Of a DNA stretch of 64,000 nt, positions 48,218 to 57,051 are shown piece by piece (position 1 is the stretch's first letter; every line of letters begins with the position of its first letter). This stretch comes from Alkalihalobacillus sp. LMS6 (GTDB lineage Bacteria; Bacillota; Bacilli; Bacillales; Bacillaceae_D). The position numbers and the translations under genes are program-made. Location of the stretch: NCBI RefSeq assembly GCF_024362765.1, contig NZ_CP093302.1, positions 1,704,001-1,768,000 on the forward strand, read 5' to 3'. The notes below the pieces were generated by a model, which saw only the letters and a program-made list of their open reading frames with translations, had not been told where the DNA came from and did no database searches.

Positions 48218-49354
48218 ATGAGCCATGTAGAATTAGTAAATGTTTGCAAGAGTTATGATGGACAACTCTTTGCAGTCGAAGACGTACAAGTTTCGATAGA
48301 TGAAGGGGAGTTTTTTATTCTGGTCGGTCCTTCAGGTTGTGGAAAAAGCACATTGTTAAGAATGATAGCAGGCCTCGAACAGATTAGTGCTGGTGAGATA
48401 AAGCTCCATAAGCAATTAGCTAATCACTTATTACCTAATGAACGGCAACTATCGATGGTGTTTCAAAACTATGCACTTTATCCGCATCTAACCGTAGAAG
48501 AGAATATTTTATTTGGCTTAAAAGTTAGAAAAGTAAAAAAGGAAGAGCGGAAGAAGCGTTGTCTTGATGCTGCAAACATGCTTGGCTTAACTGCATATTT
48601 AGACAGAAAGCCGAAGGAATTATCTGGTGGTCAACGTCAGCGTGTCGCTTTAGCGAGAGCTGTTGTAAGTCAGGCGAAGCTATGTTTAATGGATGAACCA
48701 CTCTCTAATTTAGATGCAAAATTGCGCGGGCAAATGCGATTGGAAATTCGTCAACTGCAAAAAAAGATTGGCATGACGATGGTTTATGTGACGCATGATC
48801 AAGTCGAGGCGATGACAATGGGCGATCGCATGATGGTTATGCGTGATGGTCTTGTCCAACAGATTGGTAGCCCGATAGAAATCTATAATCAACCTGCCAA
48901 CCGCTTTGTTGCAACATTTATTGGTGCTCCACCTATGAATGTTATTCGAGCATCTGTCGACCGAATTCATCAACAGTTACATATCGGAGCGAATCATACC
49001 TTTCAACTTTCAGAGAAAGAAATTGGGAACATTTCTAGAGATGCTGTATTTGTTGGTGTGCGCCCGGAACATATAGTGATGGGAAGTGCAGGGAAACAGA
49101 CATTTTCACTTCAATGCACACTCGTAAATAGCGAACTTCTTGGAAGTGAGACCATGGTCTCGTTCTATCTCAATGATGAATTGTGGAAAGCAAAATGGAT
49201 CGGGCAATGGCCGATTCAATTAGGAGAAAGAATAACGGTGTCATTTTCAAAAGATCAGCTGTTTCTTTTTGATGCTGAAACGGAAGAAACGATCTTAGCT
49301 CCATTCACACATACGGAGTTGAAAACTGAGGTGAGGCAGGTTGAATTTAGCTGA
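48218..49354 (+). CDS. ugpC: Carbohydrate/glycerol-3-phosphate ABC importer ATPase (UgpC/MsmX type)
   Basis: 378 residues from ATG 48218 (AGGAGGTAC 11 bases upstream). Walker A GPSGCGKST, Q-loop FQNYALYPHL, signature LSGGQRQR, Walker B LCLMDEPLSNLD, H-loop VTHDQVEA, and a C-terminal MalK-like TOBE domain from ~235. It energises the two permeases that follow. First gene of the ugpC-ugpA-ugpE-ugpB operon; overlaps the next gene by 14 bases. A tiny frame ATG AGA AGG TGA with a strong GGGGAGG site lies just upstream at 48171 and may be read first. Substrate assigned by the UgpB-type binding protein. Confidence 0.88.
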   Translation: MSHVELVNVCKSYDGQLFAVEDVQVSIDEGEFFILVGPSGCGKSTLLRMIAGLEQISAGEIKLHKQLANHLLPNERQLSMVFQNYALYPHLTVEENILFGLKVRKVKKEERKKRCLDAANMLGLTAYLDRKPKELSGGQRQRVALARAVVSQAKLCLMDEPLSNLDAKLRGQMRLEIRQLQKKIGMTMVYVTHDQVEAMTMGDRMMVMRDGLVQQIGSPIEIYNQPANRFVATFIGAPPMNVIRASVDRIHQQLHIGANHTFQLSEKEIGNISRDAVFVGVRPEHIVMGSAGKQTFSLQCTLVNSELLGSETMVSFYLNDELWKAKWIGQWPIQLGERITVSFSKDQLFLFDAETEETILAPFTHTELKTEVRQVEFS

Positions 49355-50288
49355 AACACATCGTGTAGAAACGAAAATCAGAGAGGGGAAAGTTGTCCAA
49401 AAGACAGGGTTTTGGAAACGTACAGGGAATGCTCGTTTTGCATTTATCTACTTATTTCCATCACTGCTAATTTTTTCAGTTTTCTTATTTTATCCAATGA
49501 TTCGCACGCTTTATTTAAGTTTTTTCCTAACGGATTCGCAAGGCGAGCCCTCATTGTTCGTCGCGTTTGAAAATTATCTTTATCTATTTCAATCAACTTC
49601 ATTTCAAAAGAGTATAGGTTCTACATTGCTTTTTGTTCTTTACACGGTGCCAATTGGTGTGCTAATTGCACTTAGTCTAGCGTTATTGGCAAATGAGAAA
49701 TTAAGAGGAATCGGCTTATTTCGAACAATCTTTTCTTCGACGCTAGGGATGTCTGTCGCAGCATCAGCAGTCATCTGGTTGTTTTTATTCCATCCATCTG
49801 TCGGTATGTTAAACACGATCTTACAGTCTATCGGATTGTCGCCTATCCCGTGGCTATTAGATCCAACATGGGCACTTATATCTATTGCCTTGACGACAAT
49901 CTGGATGAATACAGGTTTTTCTTTTCTCATTCTACTAGGGGGGCTGCAAAACATTGATTCTTCTCTCTATGAAAGTGCACGAATTGATGGCGCATCCTAC
50001 TTTTATAAATTACGGCGTATTACGGTTCCGATGCTATCGCCAACGTTGTTTTTTATTTTTACGATTACATTCATTAACTCGTTTCAATCGTTTGGACAAG
50101 TTGATATTTTAACAGGTGGTGGTCCAGCAGAATCGACTAATTTAATTGTGTATTCCATCTATCAAGAGGCGTTTATCAACTATCAATTCGGAACAGCGAG
50201 CGCACAAGCCGTGCTACTATTTTTGTTTGTGTTTGTACTGACATTTATTCAATTTCGGTTTGGCGAAAAGAAGGTGCATTATCAATGA
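49341..50288 (+). CDS. ugpA: Glycerol-3-phosphate-type ABC permease (UgpA/MalF)
   Basis: 315 residues with TTG start at 49341 (GAGGTGAGG upstream), overlapping the ATPase gene. After a basic ~30-residue tail come six helices (FAFIYLFPSLLIFSVFLFYPMIRTLYLSF first) and the EAA loop IDSSLYESARIDGASYFYKLRRITVPMLSPT. Forms the translocation channel with the next gene product. The order C-A-E-B with the ATPase first is common in Bacillales relatives. Confidence 0.87.
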   Translation: MNLAETHRVETKIREGKVVQKTGFWKRTGNARFAFIYLFPSLLIFSVFLFYPMIRTLYLSFFLTDSQGEPSLFVAFENYLYLFQSTSFQKSIGSTLLFVLYTVPIGVLIALSLALLANEKLRGIGLFRTIFSSTLGMSVAASAVIWLFLFHPSVGMLNTILQSIGLSPIPWLLDPTWALISIALTTIWMNTGFSFLILLGGLQNIDSSLYESARIDGASYFYKLRRITVPMLSPTLFFIFTITFINSFQSFGQVDILTGGGPAESTNLIVYSIYQEAFINYQFGTASAQAVLLFLFVFVLTFIQFRFGEKKVHYQ

Positions 50289-51097
50289 GGCTGGTTAAGA
50301 ACATTAGTTTGTACACTCTTCTCACATCTGCTGCTCTCATTTTCTTCTTTCCAATCATATACGCTGTGCTCGTTAGTTTTATGGGGAGTAGTGATGTGAT
50401 GAGTCGGTCTTTTATACCGACATCAATAGAATGGAGCAATTATGTGCGTGTCTTTCAAACAGTCCCGCTGATCCAATATTTAATAAATAGTTTGATCGTG
50501 TCGTTTGTTGTCATGATTGGACAATTAATTGTTTGCTCGTTGTCTGCGTTTGCATTTGCTTTTATTCCGTTCAAAGGACGAGGGTTTGTTTTTGTGCTTT
50601 TTTTATCAACCTTAATGATTCCTTGGGAGGCTGCCATTATTCCAAATTTCTTAACGATACAAAGCTTAGGATGGTTAAATTCTTACTTAAGTTTAACGAT
50701 TCCGTTCTTTGCTTTAGCGTTTGGTACCTTTCTTTTGAGGCAACATTTTAAGACGATCCCCCATGAGTTACATGAGGCTTCGCAAGTGGAGGGGCTCTCT
50801 CGATTTCAATTTTTTTATAAAGTCGTGCTACCATATGCAAAAACTAGTCTTGTGACACTGGGTATCTACAGTTTTTTAACGACATGGAATATGTATTTAT
50901 GGCCGATGCTCGTGACAACAAATGACTCCGTTCGAACGGTGCAGATCGGTTTAAAACAATTGCAGACTGTTGAAGTTGCTACTGACTGGGGTGTGGTGAT
51001 GGCAGGCGTTGTCATTGTCATGATTCCGACATTACTCATTCTTTTTGTTGGACAGAAGCAGTTGCAAAAAGGATTAACTCAAGGAGCGCTCAAGTAA
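50285..51097 (+). CDS. ugpE: Glycerol-3-phosphate-type ABC permease (UgpE/MalG)
   Basis: 270 residues; ATG 50285 overlaps the ugpA stop by four bases. Six membrane helices and the MalG-type EAA loop IPHELHEASQVEGLSRFQFFYKVVLPYAKTSLVTLGIYSFLTTWNMYLWPMLVT. Partner of UgpA in the import channel. It is followed 22 bases later by the binding-protein gene. Confidence 0.88.
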   Translation: MRLVKNISLYTLLTSAALIFFFPIIYAVLVSFMGSSDVMSRSFIPTSIEWSNYVRVFQTVPLIQYLINSLIVSFVVMIGQLIVCSLSAFAFAFIPFKGRGFVFVLFLSTLMIPWEAAIIPNFLTIQSLGWLNSYLSLTIPFFALAFGTFLLRQHFKTIPHELHEASQVEGLSRFQFFYKVVLPYAKTSLVTLGIYSFLTTWNMYLWPMLVTTNDSVRTVQIGLKQLQTVEVATDWGVVMAGVVIVMIPTLLILFVGQKQLQKGLTQGALK

Positions 51098-51119
51098 ATG
51101 AATGAAGGGGGAAAAGAAA

Positions 51120-52454
51120 ATGAAGAAAATCATGCCGATCGTGTCTATGGGGTTTTGTGTTAGTTTATTAGCCGCTTGTGGAGGGTCAGATGAAGCGGCG
51201 AGTGATGGAACGTCTCCTCAAGTAACAGATGGCCCTGTTGAAGTTGAATTTTGGCATGGAATGGCAGGTGGATTAGGGGAAACGTTAGACGAGCTTGTAC
51301 AGGAATATAATGATTCGCAAGAGGATGTCATTATTGTACCGGAGTTTCAAGGGACTTATGAAGAGCTTTTAACAAAATTTCGTAGTGTGGGGGGAACTCA
51401 GGATTCACCGGGTCTCGTACAAGTATTTGAAATTGGAACAAAGTACATGGCTGAAAGTGGACATGTTACACCAATTCAAGATTGGATCGATCGTGACGGC
51501 TATGATATTACACAACTTGAAGAAAACATTTTGTCTTATTATACAGTTGACGATGATCTGTATTCGATGCCGTTTAACTCATCGACACCAGCTCTTTATT
51601 ATAACAAAGAAGCATTTACAGAAGCGGGGCTTGATCCAGAACAACCTCCGGAGACGTTAGCTGAAATCAAAGAAGCAGCAGAGGCTCTGACGAAAGACGG
51701 CCAGTATGGGTTTTCGATCTTAGGCTACGGATGGTTCTTTGAACAATTACTCGCCACTCAAGGTGTGGACTATGTCAATATGGATAACGGTCGTTCTGGT
51801 GATGCGACAGAAGCAACATTTAATGGGGAAGAGGGTCAACGTGTCTTTGAATGGATAAACGATATGCATGATGAAGAAACGTTTGGATATTTCGGACAAG
51901 TGTGGGATGATATTCGTGCTGCTTTTCAAGCAGAGCAAGTTGCAATGATCTTAGACTCCTCAGCTGGAATAAAAGAAACCGTTGAAACTGCATCATTTGA
52001 TGTTGGGGTGGGGTTCATTCCTCATGCAGACGAAGCAGAGCGTAACGGCGTAGTGATCGGTGGGGGTTCAATTTGGATGGCAAATGGCATTTCTGAAGAA
52101 GAGCAAGAAGCTGCATTTGAATTTCTGAAATATTTACAAACACCAGAAGTTCAAGCGGAGTGGCATGTGAATACAGGGTATTTTGCTATTCACCCAGATG
52201 CTTACGAACAATCAATTGTACAGCAAGAGCATGAAAACATTCCGCAACTAAGAGCGCCAATTGAACAACTTCAAGAAACGATCCCTTCTACAGCAACACA
52301 AGGAGCGCTTATCTCGGTATTTCCAGAATCTAGACAACATGTCGTAACAGCATTAGAAAACATGTTGCAAGGCACAGACCCTAAAGAGGCCCTAGATCAG
52401 GCAGCAGAAGGAACAAATCGCGCAATTGAAGTGTATAACCGATCGAATCAATAA
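51120..52454 (+). CDS. ugpB: Glycerol-3-phosphate-type ABC binding lipoprotein (UgpB)
   Basis: 444 residues from ATG 51120 (GGGGGA eight bases upstream). Lipobox LAAC near residue 20. Mature N-terminus VEFWHGMAGGLGETLDELVQEYNDSQEDVIIVPEFQGTYEELLTKFRS is the UgpB pattern (WH-M-G-LGE-L--L---(F/Y)N). Further conserved segments: YSMPFNSSTPALYYNKEAFTEAGLDPE and GGGSIWMANGISEEEQEAAFEFLKYLQTPEVQAEWHVNTGYF. Binds sn-glycerol-3-phosphate or glycerophosphodiesters in the family; other sugar phosphates or sugars remain possible. Last gene of the operon. Confidence 0.87.
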   Translation: MKKIMPIVSMGFCVSLLAACGGSDEAASDGTSPQVTDGPVEVEFWHGMAGGLGETLDELVQEYNDSQEDVIIVPEFQGTYEELLTKFRSVGGTQDSPGLVQVFEIGTKYMAESGHVTPIQDWIDRDGYDITQLEENILSYYTVDDDLYSMPFNSSTPALYYNKEAFTEAGLDPEQPPETLAEIKEAAEALTKDGQYGFSILGYGWFFEQLLATQGVDYVNMDNGRSGDATEATFNGEEGQRVFEWINDMHDEETFGYFGQVWDDIRAAFQAEQVAMILDSSAGIKETVETASFDVGVGFIPHADEAERNGVVIGGGSIWMANGISEEEQEAAFEFLKYLQTPEVQAEWHVNTGYFAIHPDAYEQSIVQQEHENIPQLRAPIEQLQETIPSTATQGALISVFPESRQHVVTALENMLQGTDPKEALDQAAEGTNRAIEVYNRSNQ

Positions 52455-52481
52455 AAAAGTTTCCTTTAGGCAAAAAAATTG

Positions 52482-52510
52482 TTTACAGGAAAGATTGAGA
52501 AGGGTATACT
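52482..52510 (+). promoter_or_regulatory. Promoter between ugpB and terminator
   Basis: TTTACA (52482-52487), 17 bases, TATACT (52505-52510), all after the ugpB stop and before the terminator. Confidence 0.55.
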
Positions 52511-52516
52511 GGTTAT

Positions 52517-52581
52517 ACTCCCTTCAAAATAAAGACTGATAAAAAGAACGTTCCCCTTCAAAATGAGGACGTTCTTTTTTT
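52517..52581 (+). ncRNA. Candidate ~65-nt small RNA
   Basis: Transcription from the TTTACA-17-TATACT promoter would start near 52517 and stop at the terminator at 52541-52581. No coding frame with a binding site lies within it. The transcript contains the direct repeat CCCTTCAAAAT (52521 and 52553), the second one being the loop of the terminator. Inference from promoter and terminator only. Confidence 0.35.
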
Positions 52582-52582
52582 A
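52541..52582. terminator. Bidirectional terminator after ugpB and adenine deaminase genes
   Basis: AAAGAACGT / ACGTTCTTT stem with T-runs on both strands. Confidence 0.87.
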
Positions 52583-52617
52583 TTAAATAATTTCAATGAC
52601 CGTATTCTATACACCAA

Positions 52618-54318
52618 TTATAAAAACAAAGAAACAAGACAACCCCTATTCACATCAACTAACCCGTGATCGGTAATCTTTAAAGCTGGACTAACGGGAA
52701 GGGAAAGAGTGGAAACCGACATAATCGGGTTGTAATGCTGATAGCCTAAGTCTTTCATTGCTTGTACAAGCTGTTTGACGTCTTGTCCAACTTCTGCAAG
52801 CGGTGCTTCGGAAAGGATACCGCCGATAGGAAGGGCTAGGAAAGCTTTCACCTCATCGTTCTCAACAACGCAGAATCCGCCATTGGACTCAATCACCGTA
52901 TTGGCGGCTTTGACCATGTCTTGAATATTTGTCCCGATCACAAGGAGGTTATGATTATCATGAGAATACGTTGTTGCGATGGCGCCGCTCGTGATGATGT
53001 CGCCAGAAATGAGCCCATGAGCGCGGTTGCCTGTTTGCTTGTGTCGTTCAAATGTGGCAATAAGACGGCAGTCGGAGCCTTGCCAGTTTAGTTCGCCTTC
53101 AATGCTTGGTAGCGTGACGTGGGTTTCTTTCGTAAAGGTCGAGCCGTCGGCAACATTCATAACGCGTACGGTTTGCGCTTTCTCGGTATGAATCATGAAG
53201 TCTTCTGCTGTTAAAAGCGGAAGATGAACGCTTTTATAAAAGTGCGCTGGGAATTGGTCAGGTCGTACCTGTTGCCCATGACCGACGGATCGCTCAAATA
53301 CCGAGACGCCGTTTTTATAAACAGCTTGGAAGGTGAAGGGCTGATCTTGCTCAACGATAGAGAAGTCAGCAATCTTTCCAACGGCGATCGCACCACGGTC
53401 AGTCATGTTCATCCGTTTTGCCGGGGTAGCTGTACAAGCATAAATGACGTCTTCGTAACGCATACCAGCGGCAACGGCTTTTTTCGCTAGAATATTTAAG
53501 TGTCCTTTTTCAAGCAAAACGTCAGTCATAATGTCGTCGGTGACAAAGCAAAAATGCTCGCTGACGTCGTTTTGAATTAAGAACTGCATGACCTCATCCG
53601 TCATTGATTTCTCTTGAATTTGTACGAACATCCCCGCTTCAATCCGAGCGCGTAGCCCATCTTCCGTCTGGTGCGTATGGTCAGAGCCAATACCTGCTAG
53701 CATGATTTGATCGAGCTCCATACCGGTTAGTTTTGGCACATGGCCCTCTATCGGCGTATTCGGGTACTTCTCGCGGAAGTGGGTAAGGATTTGATTTGTT
53801 TTTGAATTTGAATCATTGAGGACATCGACATAATTCATAATCTCCCCAAGGCACTGAATTTGTTCGGTCGCCATCAGCTCATCGATTTCTTTAATGCCGA
53901 TTTCGCCACCTGTCGTTTCAAGCGAAGTGGCTGGAACGGAGCTTGGGATCGCGTACATCATATCAACGGTGCAAAAGTCACTTGCAGAAATCATTGCTCG
54001 AACGCCTTCAATTCCGAACACATTCGCCATCTCATGAGGTTCTGGCACAATGGTCGTAACGCCGTTTTGCAAGAGCGCATAAGAGAAGGTTTCCGGTGTA
54101 ACCATCGAGCTTTCAATATGAAGATGGATGTCAATTAAGCCTGGAATAAGCTGTTTTCCAGCCACATCAATCGTTTCTTTAGCGGTTATCTCTGCCAGCT
54201 CTTCTTTCGTACCAATTGCGACAAAGCGGCCTTCATTAATAGCCACATCGACCGCACGAAACTGCTTCGTATACGTGTTATAAACGTGAGCATTTGTCAG
54301 TAGCGTTTCAACTTGCAT
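52618..54318 (-). CDS. adeC: Adenine deaminase
   Basis: 566 residues, ATG 54318 with AGGAGG upstream. Amidohydrolase metal motif PGLIDIHLHIESSM (HxH), then EPHEMANVFG, IEGHVPKL, SDHTH and CFVTDDI; C-terminal half typical for Ade (NLLVIGTNIQDMVKAANTVIESNGGFCVV..ALPIGGILSEAPL). It converts adenine to hypoxanthine and ammonia in the cytoplasm. Last gene of the six-gene operon: nucleoside hydrolase makes the base, an ABC importer brings in the nucleoside or base. The DNA is visibly richer in G+C than the rest of the window. Its end lies just outside the shared terminator. Confidence 0.93.
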   Translation of the reverse strand: MQVETLLTNAHVYNTYTKQFRAVDVAINEGRFVAIGTKEELAEITAKETIDVAGKQLIPGLIDIHLHIESSMVTPETFSYALLQNGVTTIVPEPHEMANVFGIEGVRAMISASDFCTVDMMYAIPSSVPATSLETTGGEIGIKEIDELMATEQIQCLGEIMNYVDVLNDSNSKTNQILTHFREKYPNTPIEGHVPKLTGMELDQIMLAGIGSDHTHQTEDGLRARIEAGMFVQIQEKSMTDEVMQFLIQNDVSEHFCFVTDDIMTDVLLEKGHLNILAKKAVAAGMRYEDVIYACTATPAKRMNMTDRGAIAVGKIADFSIVEQDQPFTFQAVYKNGVSVFERSVGHGQQVRPDQFPAHFYKSVHLPLLTAEDFMIHTEKAQTVRVMNVADGSTFTKETHVTLPSIEGELNWQGSDCRLIATFERHKQTGNRAHGLISGDIITSGAIATTYSHDNHNLLVIGTNIQDMVKAANTVIESNGGFCVVENDEVKAFLALPIGGILSEAPLAEVGQDVKQLVQAMKDLGYQHYNPIMSVSTLSLPVSPALKITDHGLVDVNRGCLVSLFL

Positions 54319-54329
54319 ATGAATCCTCC

Positions 54330-55385
54330 TTACTGAACCACGACAATTTTGTCTTCTGGGAATAAGAGCGTCACGGCTGTTCCAATAGCCAGTGGGTGAG
54401 CAATTGCCGCATTGACGGTAAACGTTCCAAGTGCCGTTTCAACCGTACATTGGTAGCTGCGACCGAGAAATGTGCAAATCTTGATCGTACCTGAAACATG
54501 GTTCGGACGCTCTCCTTGACCAGTTTCCAACAATAGCTGTAAATCATCTGGACGAATCGCCCCGGTCATTCCGGCTTCACTATTTTCATGTTTTGCAACT
54601 TGGAATGTGTGGCTACCTGCCGTCATTAGCAACGTATCGCCTTGTTCTTGACGGTCTGAGAAAGAGATGAAGTTTTTAAACCCGATAAATTCAGCCACAA
54701 AGCGTGTTTTTGGATAGCGATAAATATGCGCTGGTGTGTGCAGCTGCTCAATCACACCGTTGTTCATAATGGCTACCTGATCGGAAATCGAAAAACATTC
54801 TTCTTGGTCGTGGGAAACGTAAACCGTTGTAATGCCCAGTTCTTGCTGAATCCGGCGAATCTCTACGCGCATGCTTTCACGCAAATTGGCATCTAAGTTG
54901 CTTAGCGGTTCGTCAAATAGCAGCAGATTTGGTTCAATGATTAGCGCCCGGGCAATCGCGACGCGCTGGCGTTGACCACCTGAAAGCTCTTTCGGATAGC
55001 GGTTTTCGAACCCGATTAAATTCACAACCTCAAGCACGTGCTTGACGTGTTTTTCAATGTCTGTCTTTGATTTTTTCCGCAGCTTTAAGCCAAATGCGAT
55101 GTTGTCATAGACCGATAAGTGCGGGAAAAGCGCGTAATTTTGAAAGACGAAGCCAAAGTTCCGTTTCGAAACCGGCACTTTCGTATAATCATTTCCATCA
55201 AAGGTAAAGCGACCTGCTTTGGCATCAATAAAGCCAGCAATCAGTCGGAGCGTCGTCGTTTTACCGCAGCCGCTTGGGCCAAGCAAGGATATAAGCTGGC
55301 CTTTTTCAATATTGAGCTGAAAATCTTTTAAGATATCTTGCTTTTGATAAGCAACGGTTACTTGATCTAAAGATAATAAAGTCAT
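54330..55385 (-). CDS. ABC importer ATPase (PotA type), purine operon
   Basis: 351 residues from ATG 55385 (GGAGG seven bases upstream; ATG at 55406 less likely). Walker A GPSGCGKTTTL, Q-loop FQNYALFPHL, signature LSGGQRQR, Walker B LLLFDEPLSNLD, H-loop VSHDQEECF, and TOBE domain in the last ~110 residues (GAIRPDDLQLLLETGQG). PotA/FbpC-like sequence, but operon partners (nucleoside hydrolase, adenine deaminase) point to a purine-related substrate. Precedes adeC by 11 bases on the same strand. Confidence 0.9.
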   Translation of the reverse strand: MTLLSLDQVTVAYQKQDILKDFQLNIEKGQLISLLGPSGCGKTTTLRLIAGFIDAKAGRFTFDGNDYTKVPVSKRNFGFVFQNYALFPHLSVYDNIAFGLKLRKKSKTDIEKHVKHVLEVVNLIGFENRYPKELSGGQRQRVAIARALIIEPNLLLFDEPLSNLDANLRESMRVEIRRIQQELGITTVYVSHDQEECFSISDQVAIMNNGVIEQLHTPAHIYRYPKTRFVAEFIGFKNFISFSDRQEQGDTLLMTAGSHTFQVAKHENSEAGMTGAIRPDDLQLLLETGQGERPNHVSGTIKICTFLGRSYQCTVETALGTFTVNAAIAHPLAIGTAVTLLFPEDKIVVVQ

Positions 55386-55408
55386 TGTCGATCCTCCATC
55401 GTTCATAC

Positions 55409-56200
55409 TTAGCGTTTTGTAAAATGTGATAAGCCGACAAGCCGTTCAATCACGAACATAAACAAGGCGGTGAAAATCATCAGCAGCACGGAAATGGCCG
55501 CCACCGTTGGATCAAAGTAATGCTCGACATACGTTAACATTTGAATCGGTAATGTACTGATTCCCGGTCCAGTTAAGAAGACAGAGATATCCACGTTATT
55601 AAATGACTCAAGAAACGCAATCAGTACACCAGCGATGATTCCCGACTTGATATTAGGAATAATGACGCGGAAAAAGGCACCGATACGACTTGAACCTAAA
55701 TTCATGGCTGCTTCTTCAATTGAAAAGTCAAAGTTGGCCATGCTTGAGGCAATGACGCGAATGATAAACGGCAGCATTAAAATCGTATGGCCAACAAAAA
55801 GCGCGGCCTCGAGCGGTAAACTATAGCTGACAATTAAGTAGCGTAAGAACGTGAAACCAAGTACCGTTCCCGGAATCAAAATCGGTGAGACAAACAGGGC
55901 GTTTAACAGACCTTTACCGCGAAAATCAAAGCGGCTTAAGGCATAGGCAGCAGGGATGCCAAGAAGTAAAGCACATAAATTCCCTAGCAAACTGACAATC
56001 ATTGAAAGTTTAAACGTGTCCATAAAGGCGGAGACGCCGAAGATATTGCGGTACCATTCAAGCGAAAAGCCTGTAGGTGGAAACTGGAGCACACTTGTTG
56101 GTTCAAACGAAGCGATAAAAATGATCGCCAGTGGACCGAGCAAGAAGAGAAAGATCGCGAACGTTGTGATTCCTAATGCGAGATTCTTTGACTGATTCAT
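55409..56200 (-). CDS. ABC importer permease (PotC type), purine operon
   Basis: 263 residues; ATG 56200 starts one base after the preceding permease stop. Six membrane helices and the EAA loop FSIEEAAMNLGSSRIGAFFRVIIPNIKSGIIAGVLIAFLESFNNVDISVFL, typical of PotC. Works with the neighbouring PotB-type permease, ATPase and binding lipoprotein. Ends 23 bases before the ATPase start. Confidence 0.9.
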   Translation of the reverse strand: MNQSKNLALGITTFAIFLFLLGPLAIIFIASFEPTSVLQFPPTGFSLEWYRNIFGVSAFMDTFKLSMIVSLLGNLCALLLGIPAAYALSRFDFRGKGLLNALFVSPILIPGTVLGFTFLRYLIVSYSLPLEAALFVGHTILMLPFIIRVIASSMANFDFSIEEAAMNLGSSRIGAFFRVIIPNIKSGIIAGVLIAFLESFNNVDISVFLTGPGISTLPIQMLTYVEHYFDPTVAAISVLLMIFTALFMFVIERLVGLSHFTKR

Positions 56201-56201
56201 C

Positions 56202-57026
56202 TTAAGCGCCTCCTGGATTCAACATCGTTGCGATTTTTTGGAAAATGCCGGTAACAACAAACGTCAGCACAATCATGATCGTGGCAATCATCGCTGCCGT
56301 ATTCCAGTCGTTTAGCGTAATGGCGTTTTGGTAAAGAAAGGTTGAAATCACGCGTTGCTGACCACCGAGTAAAGCCGGTGTGGTGTAGGCCGTAAAGCTG
56401 CCGACAAATACAAGCGTGCTTCCAATTAGCAAACCTGGCATACAGAGAGGAAACATTACTTTTAAGAAAGCTGTTGTTTTTGATGCTCCGAGGCTCTCTG
56501 CCGCGCGAATGTAGTCAGAATCAATGTTTTCCATCACGCCAACAAGGGTGACGATCATGAGTGGTAGGAACAAGTGAACAAGCCCAATTGCAACAGCCAC
56601 TGGCGTGTAGAGAATCGTTAATGGTTCCTGAATGATGCCGATAGATAATAGGAGATCATTCAACAGACCGTTTCTTCCTAAAATAATCATCCAGCTAAAC
56701 GAGCGAACGATCGGACTGACGAGTAAAGGAAAGATCGCCAGCATGAGCAAAAGCGCTTTTTTTGAGCCGTTGATTTTGGAAATGTAGTAGGCAACGGGGA
56801 ACGCAAGCACGATGCAGAAAAAGGTCGTTGTTAAGGCGACAAACAGCGTTGTTGTTAAAATATCAAGAAAATACGCATCCGTTAAAAAGTTCATGTATCC
56901 AGCAATCGTAAAGCTGCCATCCTCAAGAAAGGTTGACAAAATGGTCAGCACGAGTGGGATGATCATAAAGATTGATAAAAAAAGCAAGCCTGGAAGAAGC
57001 AAGAAATAACGTCCAGATCGTTTCAA
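56202..57026 (-). CDS. ABC importer permease (PotB type), purine operon
   Basis: 274 residues with TTG start at 57026, following GAGGTG by six bases; the longer frame (57065) overlaps the hydrolase gene. MKRSGRYFLLLPGLLFLSIFMIIPLVLTIL begins the first helix; six helices in total. EAA loop NIDSDYIRAAESLGASKTTAFLKVMFPLCMPGLLIG matches PotB. It pairs with the PotC-type permease. Members of this family move polyamines or iron, so use for purines would be unusual. Confidence 0.87.
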   Translation of the reverse strand: MKRSGRYFLLLPGLLFLSIFMIIPLVLTILSTFLEDGSFTIAGYMNFLTDAYFLDILTTTLFVALTTTFFCIVLAFPVAYYISKINGSKKALLLMLAIFPLLVSPIVRSFSWMIILGRNGLLNDLLLSIGIIQEPLTILYTPVAVAIGLVHLFLPLMIVTLVGVMENIDSDYIRAAESLGASKTTAFLKVMFPLCMPGLLIGSTLVFVGSFTAYTTPALLGGQQRVISTFLYQNAITLNDWNTAAMIATIMIVLTFVVTGIFQKIATMLNPGGA

Positions 57027-57051
57027 TACAGCCACCTCATTGCAACACAGG

